This document shows positions 14,001 to 25,700 of a stretch of DNA of 64,000 nucleotides, piece by piece. Source of the DNA: Distichodus sexfasciatus (taxonomy: Eukaryota > Chordata > Actinopteri > Characiformes > Distichodontidae); the NCBI GenBank assembly GCA_032718565.1, contig JAVGVS010000003.1, forward strand, positions 1,931,178-1,995,177, in the 5' to 3' direction. Made by a program: the position numbers and the translations under genes. Under the pieces are notes generated by a model. It saw only the letters and a list, made by a program, of their open reading frames with translations. It was not told where the DNA came from and made no database searches. Numbering within the stretch: position 1 is the first letter of the stretch; each line of letters begins with the position of its first letter.

Positions 14001-15750
14001 CAGAGCGGGAGCATCGGCTGCCGTGATTGGTTGCACACACCCATCAGCCCTCTGTAACCGAAGGTTAAGTCATGTGGAGCGTGGCTGGGCAATGGCAAGC
14101 AGGATAATTACTGTTCAGGGCCTTTTAATTTCACTGGCATTTAAAATGATTAAGCCTCAATCCTGGGCTCAGTCAAAGCACTCTGTATTCTCAAATTGCT
14201 GCCCCTGAAGACTGACTCATTTCTTAAATACTGTAGGTTGTCTCTCTTGTAAGATTAAGTTTTGTCTATGAAGATGATGTGACTGTGGCGTCCATCAGTG
14301 TCTATATGTTTGTTCTGGGCAAGATGTTCTAATTTTGACATTCGTTTACAGATATACGATCTAGACATAATTTCAAGAGAACACAAACTTCAGAAGACAT
14401 ACATTACTCAAACATAATTAACAATTTTACAATACAGAAAGTCAAAGAGAGTTCTTACAAGGTACTTTCAATGAAGCATTAACATTTGGCAGGTAGGAAG
14501 AAACAATGCATATTGATAGTATGATGCCATCTAGTGGACATCATGGGACAGCACTGAACATTTCTATTTCCTTATTAATACCTAAGAAAGTACATGATAA
14601 ATACATTACATTTTACATATTAGCTGTTTCAACATAAGGCAAGATATTGAACTATAGAAAAGACATATTATCTGATTGTTTGTTTTGAAATAGATTAATT
14701 GTAGTGTCTAAAATAGCATATAAAGTTGGGGCAAGATTTTAAAATGGACATCAAATGTTCTGTGAAGATCAGCTAAATTTTTAAGAGGATGCAAATCATG
14801 CCAAATGCAAGTTTGTTTAATATTAATCAAACACATTATTTTAATCCCAAAAACTTGCATATTATATTTCTTGATTTGGTTTGAGTGTTAAAAAAAAAAA
14901 CTAATGGTAGAGGACATTGTAGCATAACATTACATTTCTCTCACAACAACCTGTGAAAAAACAGGTGACACAGTGATGCACATATGGAAGAAATAAATGT
15001 CTCGAGTCTCAGGACGAGAGCAGTAGAGAGGTGTATGAGCATGGGGAGAATCCTGGAGTTTTTCGTCCAGTACAGCAGCAGTGGCAGCCGGGCAAGTAAA
15101 AGTTGATAATAAATTGAAAAATCCCCCCCAAGAGACAAGTGAAGAGGAAGTCTGGCATTCCAGTCATCTCTCCAGTGTGGCAAATCAAAACCAAATTTGC
15201 TCCCGGGCGGCAGCAGACACGGACGAGCAGATACCTGCGGCCACCTGGGCCTCACTCCAAAGAGTCGGCCAAGACAATTTCCCTCAAATCATCTCTCTAT
15301 CTTAATCTGACAGGCCTCCTCGATTAGGAGGCGTGAAAATTACTTCTCTACCCACCAGCTGTCGTTCTGAAATTATCTTAATTGTACCATGATTATGCCT
15401 CTAAGCTCCTGCGAGAGCAAACGCTCTTTAAAAAAAAACCCACCACTGAGAAATAGGAAGACTTCATAGGTGTGGGCAAATAGCTCTAGAAGTGCACTGA
15501 GGCTTGCAAACCAGGGCTGGCTCTCCGAACTTTATCTACTATTTTCCCAGCCCATGATTAACTCCAAAAAGTTATTATTTATAATTATTTGTTGTTGCAA
15601 ACTGGATCGAAGATTGAATGCAAAACAACCTACAAACTGCTACTTTTTTGTGGCAATTTCTGTCACCGCATTGGGAAAAACTTTCTTATCAATATTAGAC
15701 TTGCCTTGTAGAAAAGAATGCCTAGTGTATGGCTACAGGTGACCACTTCA
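11100..15750. other. Non-coding interval, no gene seen
   Basis: No recognised exon or RNA gene. Open frames at 11265-11681 (minus) and around 13300-13870 lack family similarity and splice context. The subsegment 14975-15440 is denser and less AT-rich than its surroundings and may be a regulatory element. Confidence 0.4.
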
Positions 15751-15756
15751 TCACAT

Positions 15757-16054
15757 TCAAAATCAAAGTAAACTTTATTGTCATCTCTGCTATATACTGT
15801 AAGACGACGTGGCTAAAGTTTTAACGGAACACTGTATATATACAGTGCTATGCAAAAGTTTGGGCACCCCTGATAAAAAATAACTGTATTAATTCATAAC
15901 TTGCTAAGCTTGAGAGGCAGCAACTTAATTTTAACATATTTGATAACTTATGGAAACAGCAACAATTCAGTAGTGAAATATGTCCCCTATAAATGTTGTG
16001 GTGCATTGTGTGATATGTTGTGGTGTGGTGCGTTCACAATGACAAATAATCACT
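15757..16054. repeat. Pile-up of three repeat fragments
   Basis: In order: a reversed LINE tail (TCAAAGTAAACTTTATTGTC at about 15765), one end of a Tc1/mariner-like element (TACAGTGCTATGCAAAAGTT at about 15841), and a plus-strand family-A SINE tail (15994-16054). Each is truncated, so they probably inserted into one another. Confidence 0.6.
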
Positions 16055-16239
16055 TGATCTTACAAAGAATTGTGTCTCTTTACAAACACTGGAACGTGTT
16101 TGTGCCTTTTTTCAGTAGCTAACGGTACAGCACCACCTTACGAACCATCATTTTTATTTACATCTATGTTTTGCTGAATGTTGTAAATGTACACATTATG
16201 TAAGTCTTAATTCAAAAGCAAAAATACCGCAAAAGTTCC

Positions 16240-16311
16240 TGCGTTGGCCGGGAATCGAACCCGGGTCAACTGCTTGGAAGGCAGCTATGCTAACCACTAT
16301 ACCACCAACGC
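16240..16311 (-). tRNA. tRNA-Gly (anticodon TCC)
   Basis: The minus strand reads as a 72-nt tRNA beginning GCGTTGGTGGTATAGTGG and ending CCAACGCA. The anticodon loop CTTCCAA gives TCC. The acceptor stem pairs fully (GCGTTGG with CCAACGC) and the B box GGTTCGATTCC is intact. A T-run follows at the 3' side as a Pol III stop. No CCA is encoded, as expected in eukaryotes. Confidence 0.95.
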
Positions 16312-16616
16312 TTGATAGCGCAATAAAGGAATTGTTTCTCATAAGAAGAGGACACAAAGGACGGAACTACCATTTGATATTTATGATTTCTGTAGATGAT
16401 TGTTGATGATGTGTTTATATTCTATTCTGTATATTAATTCGTTTCAGTTATCCGTATTCATAACGTTTGTGCTCGTACAAATCTATGTAGATGGCGAGCT
16501 CTTCACTGCCGTTAATAACGATTACTAAAACGTAATAACCAAAAGACAAAAATCATGACACGCCTTATTTACGTATTCCTCGTTTAAAAAAAAACATTAA
16601 ACAATAAAAAGCCACA

Positions 16617-16688
16617 GGGCTCGTCCGGGATTTGAACCCGGGACCTCTCGCACCCAAAGCGAGAATCATACCCCTAGACCAACGAGCC
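16617..16688 (-). tRNA. tRNA-Pro (anticodon TGG)
   Basis: The minus strand reads GGCTCGTTGGTCTAGGGG to GACGAGCCC in 72 nt. The anticodon loop TTTGGGT gives TGG, the B box GGTTCAAATCC is intact, the acceptor stem pairs, and TTTTT follows within about 12 nt. A 136-codon open frame overlaps this gene and is incidental. Confidence 0.95.
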
Positions 16689-17291
16689 ATGCATATGCTA
16701 TACAAGAAGTCATCTAAAAAGCTTACTGCAAAGCGAACTAGCGTCTGAAAGAAGACGACATAACGTTCTCGTTTTTGGCAATGTTTTTTTTTCATTCTGT
16801 TCTTTTTTTTTAATCTTTTAAACTGTGAAGTGCTGTCCGTCCCGAAGAGTCTGTAATGTATTGTACAGTACTGTATCCACACCGAACACCGACATTGCTT
16901 TAATTCCGAAGGTGACCAGCTTTTACATACGTACTGTACATTCATAGATTTGTACCTGCAGTTCGTATGTACCATCGTAGTTGCTACTTATGTGAGATGC
17001 GAGAAAAATGTCAGCTAATGTTAACCCACCCTCCTCTTTCACTGACCTTCACCTGTCAACAGTAAAAGCTTAACCACAACATCTACTATTAACAGTAGGA
17101 GCTAATCCAAACTAGACAACTGTGTGTTTTTTAAATGAAGTTCAGTTGATCAGAGTTGATTAGTCTATTGGTTTGGCCCTTTATGTCAATCCAAATTTGT
17201 CATTAGGCCCCTTTGGAAAATTAATTGCCAGCATTGTTTAGAGGTTCCATTTATAACCCATAAAAAGAGTTGCGTCGACTTTTGCTCACGT

Positions 17292-17365
17292 GGCCGGTTA
17301 GCTCAGTTGGTTAGAGCGTGGTGCTAATAACGCCAAGGTCGCGGGTTCGATCCCCGTACGGGCCA
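17292..17365 (+). tRNA. tRNA-Ile (anticodon AAT)
   Basis: A 74-nt plus-strand tRNA from GGCCGGTTAGCTCAG to ACGGGCCA. The anticodon loop CTAATAA gives AAT, the B box GGTTCGATCCC is intact, and a TTTT stop lies at about 17370. It is convergent with, and 0.6 kb from, the Pro gene. Confidence 0.95.
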
Positions 17366-17369
17366 ATAC

Positions 17370-18300
17370 CCTTTTGACCACTGCATTTATGATCGCAATG
17401 ATTGCCAACAACCAGGCGGACTCGCACGATATGGAAGTGCAGGAGCATTTATATCAAACTGATTTACTGTGTGGTTTTATTACAAGTCCATATTATGATC
17501 GCTCTACATTCTAGACAATGATTGTAGTTCTGTTGCAAATCATCTTTATATTTATCTATTTATGTAAATCTGTAATGCAATTTGAAGGAAATAGCACAAA
17601 AAAGTAGTAAATATATCGGTTTAGATAAAAAAAAAGTCCATTGATTAACATCTCAAAAACCCATCAGTGAAGAGTCCTCTTGTGGCCATACCGCACAATG
17701 ACAATACTCATCTTCGTTGAGTTATTACTCATCTTCTTTATTTTATTGCAATTATAAGGTTACCAAATTATTAACATTTGTCACAAAGAATTATTGGTTG
17801 GGCTCTAGTAACAAACCCGACTAACTCGGCGTTCTTTGTAAAATACTGTTAATGAATCCTCATTTTAAATTAGATTTTTATTTTGTTCTTACACAAATTG
17901 CTGTATGATTACTGGCCAGTTTTTTTTATATCAGGTACTAAGGAATGGATATCATGTATAAGAAGCCATGACATCTAAGAAAAGTATGAACATGTTCATG
18001 GCGGTCTTGTGCAATGATTTTGCAGAAGTGGAGACTTTAAGATGCATACACTAAAATTTTTTTTTTTTTTTAATATTTTACTTTCGTCAGAAAATCTGAG
18101 CACAAATCTGGGTCAAAAGCCAAGTGTCTCACTCTCTTTCCCTACACAAAGAACAGGTGGGATTTTCTTCTTGAGTTCTGTTCAAAACATACTTGTTCAT
18201 ATAGGAGAAAATAACAGATTAACAACCATAATATTCTTACCGGATTAATTTATGCAAAACAGCTTTCAATTTCATATGCATACTTATTTTAACAGCAAAA
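17370..18300. other. Non-coding interval between tRNA cluster and hdlbp 3' end
   Basis: AT-rich sequence without recognised features apart from short T-runs. Confidence 0.4.
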
Positions 18301-19620
18301 AAAAAAAACAAGGCATGACATTTTCAATTTTTATTTTGTTTTTGACAATTTCATTTCCAGTGTTATCCATAATTATTCTTCTGTTCTTGTAGGTGTTTGC
18401 ATAATTCTTAAGGCTATTGAGAGGGCCATTGCTATGGTTCAGACCAAGCTGCATAGCAACTGGAAGACAAAAAAAGGGGGGCTAAAACACTGACCCAGTA
18501 GCAAGGATGAGCAACATGACATTACTTGACATTTAATTGGCACAAAATGGTATGCTCCTTTTCCTGCCATACATGTTCTGATTTTATTTTCCACAAAACT
18601 CATTTGCCTGGATTCCAAGGGGAACAGCTGAGGAGACACTAGTCCCAAAGATCGTTTTTAAAGACAACTACACGCCTGTGGGGCTTCCAAAGCAACTGGC
18701 AGTTTGGTTAGAATTCGGTAGTGAAGAGAATTCTGTAGTGTAGAGTCCTCTCATTAAGCAGGAGAGTTTCTAAGGCTGTGATGATTTGCTGCCAAGGACC
18801 ACAACAGTTACAGAAAAGAAACTGGACAAAAAGGAAGACCACTGAAATGTAACACAATCACGCAGCTACCTTAGGGGAAAGAGACGTGTCGCATATAAAA
18901 ATAATAAACAAGGTTACCCATTTTCCTTTGGGTGAGCCACTTCAAAGAGAAGCATGTTGTAGAGGTATACAGTATACTTTACCCCACTCCACTGCAAAGG
19001 CAACTTTGACTGCATCTCTAACAGCTCCCTACTCCCTATGTAGTGCAAAACGTACAGCCCTGAACAAAGGCCAGTCACGCCCTATGTAGTGCGCTGCATT
19101 TCGGGTTCTCCCCATTTGACACACAGCATTTGTATCCCACTGCCAACATACTTGTAGTATACTACATCAGGAGAAGGTGCTGTTCGACACACGGCCCAAG
19201 AAACAGAGCAGCATGATAAACCCAAAAACACTTGTGTGTTCCGTACAGAGCCTGGATGTATTTAGACCTGAAGCATGGCCGAGAGTTTTTCCTATGGTTG
19301 TGATTGTCTGAATGCAAACAAGTTGTTTCAGACAGAATTTTCATACAACTGGGCAAAACTAGAGGCAGACCAGATTAAAAAAACACCAAACCAAGTAGAA
19401 AGCAATGAAACATCTACTTTCATGCTCATAAACATCACTGACAGCCTTCCGGAGCCAGAGTAGGGCAAATAAGGTCATTGTGAGAGAATTTTTAACACCG
19501 TTTGTCACAGATTTTCTTTTGAATGAGGGAGGATGGGATAATATTGGGATTGATGTAAATAGTCAGCCCACACCTAAAGGCGACAGACTGAAGGGGGATA
19601 ACCATTGATCGAGGGCAATT
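18300..19620 (-). other. hdlbp: hdlbp 3' UTR (extent uncertain)
   Basis: Downstream of the vigilin stop no other gene is seen until the tRNA cluster. Possible minus-strand AATAAA signals, written as tttatt on the plus strand, lie at 18583-18588 and 18330-18335. The true cleavage site cannot be chosen by eye. Open frames on either strand here have no recognisable similarity. Confidence 0.4.
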
Positions 19621-19716
19621 TTAGAAACGTTTAGGTCCCCATGGAGAGGCCTTGGTGGGAGTAGTCACAGGTGCACCAAAGCTTGGGAATTCCTCAGAGC
19701 TACTCATATCTGGTGC
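19621..19716 (-). CDS. hdlbp: hdlbp last coding exon
   Basis: The final 96 nt encode the C-terminus APDMSSSEEFPSFG...WGPKRF and a TAA stop at 19623-19621. The acceptor is preceded by a pyrimidine-rich stretch (rc of 19718-19730). The human protein ends at or near GPKR in my memory, so the extra Phe is a small lineage difference. Confidence 0.93.
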   Translation of the reverse strand, partial: APDMSSSEEFPSFGAPVTTPTKASPWGPKRF

Positions 19717-22700
19717 CTGAAAAGAAAACACACACGCACTCAGACATATAGCAATACATACAGTATAATGTTTTTGTAACATGCCACCCTTCATTTTAAA
19801 AACAAGTTAGTTAACTGCGCTCACCTTCTCATTACCGGTAGCCCACGGTGCCTCCCTCACCACAAAGCCCTTGGAAGAACCTCGCGGTTCCTCCGAGCTG
19901 GCGGCCGCAGTTCCAGACGGTTTCATGTACGCCATCTTGGACTCATTTTCCACCACATCTGCCAGCTGGAATGCAAATAGTCTCAAAAATGAATGGTTTG
20001 TGCTTATTTCCTTTAAGTACATGACATGTTTGGAACAATACCATCTTCACTTACATATTCCTCCTCCAAGTTCAGGAGGTGATCAATCGCTTCATCCACC
20101 ATCTCTGGACGGCCAGTCACGGTCACCAAATTGGGGTCTGCAGCTCCACTTTGAGGGAACCTCAGATCAACCTGCAAATTAAGAGAGACTGATGTTTAAC
20201 TACAAGTTACTTGTTTCATGGTGTAACAGTTTACAGCTAGTAGCATATTTTTTTTAAATGGCAGCCTTGGACACTACTAGCTTCGATCAAATTGTTAACT
20301 ATGTAAACAAATCTATGTTTTCTTTAGACCTTACATGCATTTCTAAAACTAACTTGTTACTAATGCCATTTTCAGATTGATTCTCCTCAGGCATTGAACA
20401 TTACTTTATGGCAAACATATGATACTCCTGATATAGTGTAAAAAAAAAAGTAACAATGCCTCTTCATAAACTGAAAATCTTTAAACTTCCAACCACCTGC
20501 ATCCTACACCCTTACAGGCAAGCAATTAAACACAGCACTCCAATTTAGATCCATAACATGAAGGGTGCTAACTAAAGCGTACTCTGACCTTAAACTCCTC
20601 CATAATTTTGCGGATGCCCTTTCCACGAGCACCAATGATGCGAGCGTGAACTCTGCTGTCCAAAGTAATGTCCTCGGATATCATCTCCTCCAGCTCATCC
20701 ACTATAGCTTGGATTGCATCTCTGGCAGAGATAGCATTCTGCTCATACCCTGTGATGGTGATCTGGTCCTGAGCACAAATAACATCACATGAGAATTGAT
20801 TAAGAAAAAAAAAAAAGCTATGAATCCGTGTAAAAACTTCAAAAATCCACCATACATCTAAAATATTACCTGGTTCTCATCAGTCTTCTCTGGGAACTGG
20901 ATGTTGACGTCATGCTCTGTACGGATTTGGGTAATTATGGCGCCCTTGCGACCAATGATCTTGGGGTGATACTTGGGATCCACAGTGATGGTCAACTTGA
21001 AGCTCCTGAGAGCCTGTTGGAATGTACAGGGCAACAAAGTTAATTCGATTTCAGGGCAAAAAAAAAGATCTACAGACAGACGTCTGATGTTTGAGTCTTA
21101 CCCGATCCTCCTGTTCGGCCTGCAGCTCTTTGACACGCTCAAGAAGACCTTCCTTAGCACGGTCCAGGTGAGAGGCAAGACCTGTAATGGAAATGATGTC
21201 GGACTGGAGCTCGTGAGCAGGCACTTGAATATTAACCTGGAAGAGAAATGGACAAAGGCCTCGCATTAGGTTGGTTGCAAATACACCAGTAATGAACATA
21301 TGAAAGCATACCAATGAATCTACATGGACTATGTCTAAACGAGCTGTAGATTAGAGAGAAGCCACATTTATATAGCGACACTCACCTCAAATTCATCCAT
21401 CATTTTGCGAATGCCACTTCCCTTCTGCCCAATGATGTAGCGATGAAGCTCAAAAGGCACTTCCACTTCAATGGTCACAGGAACCAGAGCCTAAGAAAGG
21501 CAAACATGAGCTTAAAAAACGAAAGCATTTCTAATCCGATTAAGGCAAACCAAGTTCAGAGACGAACCTTCAGTGCTTCCACCGCAGCCTCGCACCTCTC
21601 CTTGCGGCCAGAGAGCAGGATCACGTCACACTTCTTTGGGATTGTGGGGTCGACAGGCTCCTTCACTTCACCGTTAGCCTCTCCGTTTTCCTGCACCGGG
21701 GCCTCGGCTGTGGGCGCTAAACAAAGATCAACAGGGTTTAACATTTAAAACATGGAGTTGCCTACAGCAGTCACCTACATTTGGTTCTGGAATAACCTTC
21801 CTCTACATGTTGTGATCTGCCTAATCCTGACAAACATGACTGAAGTCAACAAGAGTAGGAGAAACATCAAAAAGAGATGTGAAGGAATACCTTAGGACCA
21901 GGACTGGGGTTTACGGGCCTACTGTATTGGTAATGTACTTCAGACATATTTAAAATGGAAAAGTGACCAATATCCCAGCAAAAAATCTAAATAAGTATTG
22001 AATGGAGTGGGATTTCTCAATTATATGTAGAATTTGGGCAAGCTGGAGTTATGTAAAAGTTCACACTACCAATCACTGTTCATTTTCTATAATCTGTTAA
22101 GTTTTTAAAAATCTTGCTTTGCAATTTGCCTTCCCCTTAAATCTTCATGTTCATCACAGGAACAATTTCAGCATTTACCCTGAAGGTCCTCCCTCTCAGG
22201 GAACTTGATCTGCACAACGTGATCTCTGGTGATCTGCTGAATACGTGCACCCTTGGGTCCCATGATGGAACGGTGGAACTTCTGAGGAATCACACACTCC
22301 ATGGACACCTGTGCATCCTAGAAAATGAGAAACGTATGATTAACAAGCCTTGCCTTATTTACCCATCAGCCAAGACCTTCCCTTAAAGGCAATTCCGCAA
22401 ATTTGAAATTTGTTCTTAAAACCCACAAATGTAGTTTGACAATCAAGGTTTTCTTATTTGAATCTACAAATTCTGAAGAGCACTCTTACTCTTACTGTAT
22501 GAGGCATTTTTGTGCAAAATTTTACATCTTGCTGGAATGTCTTCAATTTGAATTATGAACAGTTCTACAGTTGTACTCGTAAGAACTAATTTAAGAAAAA
22601 AAATAACACACTGCACAAAAAAAAAAGTGTCGACAGAATAATTTTTTTGTCAGGATGAGTTTGTAAGTGGGATTGATCATGCAACTTACCAGATCCTCAA

Positions 22701-25700
22701 TGATCTCCAGCATGCGCTTTTTAGCAGCCTCCACGCAGTCTTTGGCCCCCTTCAGTGAGACCTTGTCGCTCTGAGAGCCAGTGCGAGGAAAGCTGACCAT
22801 CACGCCACCGTATTCATCAGCGATGTCCCTCAGGACCTGACCCCGACGTGCCACGAAGTAGCGGTGGTGTTTGGGATCCACGTTCATGGAATCCTCCACT
22901 ACATTATCCTGCACAGGAAACAGGCTTGTTTTATTTTGACATTTTGAAGACGCTCTTATCTACAGCGACACATACCATTTATTATCAGGTTATAATTACA
23001 CTGAATAGGAATGATTTACCAGGAGTAGCAATTAACAGTTAGATAGTAAAATACTTGTTACATTACAAGTTTCAATAGTACAATCAAAGCCTGTGTCCAG
23101 GGTCGCTTCTCTCCTTAATCTTGCTCATACAGCTATTCACCATGGCAACATATAACTTAGAATTGCAGCTAGCTGGGAGTGTGTCATCTGCGCACAGGGC
23201 TGTGTCTGATCTAGCGACACCAGCCAGCAGGAAGGTCTGTTTTAAAAATTCACAGGAGGAAAAACCTTTTCATCTTCCTTCTAAGAATGAACGTGGTGTC
23301 TTACCAAGCTCTTAATAAGTGCCTCCAGTTCTTTCTGAGCCTCTGCCACTGCCTCCTCAGTGCCAATGACCGTGATCAGCTCCTGGTCCTTATCGTCAGG
23401 CGTTGGGAAGATGATTCTGGCACCAGTGCTGTCGCGCACCTTCCGGATGTTTCCGCCTCCTTTTCCAATAAGGAACTTGTGGTATTCGGGCTTGGCACGA
23501 AGCTCAGCTGTGTGGCTTTTAGTTTGCTGCAAAAGAAATACGGTTGTGAATATTATTCAGAGAACAAAATGAACATAATTGTCAGATTTTTCTGGCTTTG
23601 TGACACCGCTTTTGTAGGCGAGGGAAAAACTGCTTTCATTTCAGCGAGAGACTTGCTTTTGTTTACTGAGGTTACGTTTAGGGTTAGGGGGAGCATTATT
23701 TAAATCTTGTAATAATCAAATCAACGGACGAACCTCGAAAGATTGCAGGACGCGTGTCGCCCGAAGTTGCATTAAGTGATTTATGTTGACCATTATGAAA
23801 ACTGCCAGAACCTCTCCCCCTCTGACTCCATTTTAAACAAACACCTCAGCAACAAGAGCTTCAATAGGACCTACCTTCTCCTCAGCCAGGGACAGCAACT
23901 GCTTCTTAGCCTTTTCCACCTCCTCTGCCGGGCCTCTGATTGTCACAGCATCTATGCCTGAGCCCTCAGTGGGGAAATGGATGTGCACCCCACCGCACTC
24001 CTCCATGATGGAACGCACAAAGCGCCCCTTGGAGCCAATCAGAGAGTTGTGCAGCTTTGAGGGAATGGACACCTCCACTTCTGTAATGTTGGCCTGAAAT
24101 AGAACAAAGTCATGGCTGAACACACTGCCATCTGAACAAGAATAACAGCAGCCAAAATATATCTATTTAAAAAAATATCACTCTGTCTAAGGCTTTAAAA
24201 TGAAACAGGAATGGAAATCCTCACCAGCTCTTTCTGAATAGCTAAAATACGGTTTCTTGCTGCCTCGCAGTTCGCCTTCTTGCCAGTGATGACAATCATC
24301 TCCGAGTTGCTGTTCTCTGCAGGCAGGTCAATCTTAGTGTTGGTCTCTTCACGAATCTGTAAAAGGAAAACAGGGAGGAAAAGTAATTCAGCCATCGCCT
24401 GTACCTGTTTTAAATGAACTGTAGCAGGAATATCACTTGTGACGTCCAAAAGCCTGCTAATCCAATTCACCTTTTTAATATTAGCTCCTCCTTTACCAAT
24501 GATGTTCTTGTGGAATTGCTTGAAGATGGGAACTGAAACAGAATAGCTGTTCTCCACCTGAAAGTAAAAAAAAAGAAGAAAAGGTTTAGTTTTGCTACAA
24601 ACCTACACAAGCGAATTTAGCTGCAATATAAAGAAGTGAAATCAGGCCTGACAGGCTGCAGCGCGTTAGCTCTAAGGCTCGACCGATTATCGGCCGGGTC
24701 GATTACGGAGGGCTGATATTAGGCATTTTGCCGATGATCAGTTAGGGTTTTTAATTTTGACCGTCACCAATATTAATTAATAAGAAGGTGCGCCACTGTG
24801 GCTACACTGCCATCTCTTCTCTCTCTGTGCCATTTTCTCTCGACTCGCTTCTTCATTTAACGTCCCGCCCACAGCAGTCCCTGATAGCCACATGAGTAAC
24901 AGCCAATTAACACTGATGCCTTGTTGTCACTTATATCACACGAGCGCAGCGTGAAGCTCCGAGAAGAGGATGGAGTAGTTACAGCCGAGCTTGGTGTTTA
25001 TAAAATTCTAAATTTGGACTTTTTTTTGGCATCAATTCCAACTATCAGCCCTTTTAACTAGCAATAATCGGTATCAATATCGGCTGTGGAAAAACAATAT
25101 CAGCCAACCTCTAGTTAGCTTACCATTTCAGCTACCATCTTCTGCATGAACTTTGTACATTTCTCCACTTCAGTCCGGGGCCCACGCAGTTGCACAATGT
25201 CACTCTTCTGCGAAGGGTCAGGGAAGTTGATGATAACCTGTGGGCAGAGAGAAGAAAGAGGGAAAATTCATTTTTATTCAAGCTATTATACTGCTTTTAT
25301 TAAATCCACAGATGTGGGGGGGAACATGAAAACATTACGATAACATATGTATTTTCTTATGAGACAAATCTACAAACTGAACACATATTTTGTCAAACAT
25401 TATCTTATTGGGTTTCCTACAGTTATATATTATAGCTTTTAAAAGTCTTAACTTGAGAAGAAATTTAGGAATAAAATATTGGTAAATGAGCCCCAGTAAC
25501 TTTAAACATCATTGTGAGGGAAAGCGCATCTTACATCAGGGAACTTGTCCCGAACCTCCTTGATTTTCTCCCCTTTCTGTCCGATGATGGCTCTGTGAAA
25601 ACGCTGTTCGATGATCATGTCCTTTGTACGCTCGTTCTCCTGCGGACCACAGCAAGCATTAAGAGACTTCTGAGTCACTGTTGCCCGGCAACCTTAGCTC

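Noticed and set aside
16565..16975. 136-codon minus-strand frame
   Set aside because: It overlaps the tRNA-Pro gene; the protein-like part MARWSRGMILALG is tRNA sequence read as codons.
19871..20182. Plus-strand open frames over hdlbp exons (here and up to 30 kb)
   Set aside because: They are antisense shadows of strongly constrained KH exons, which fit a known protein on the minus strand.
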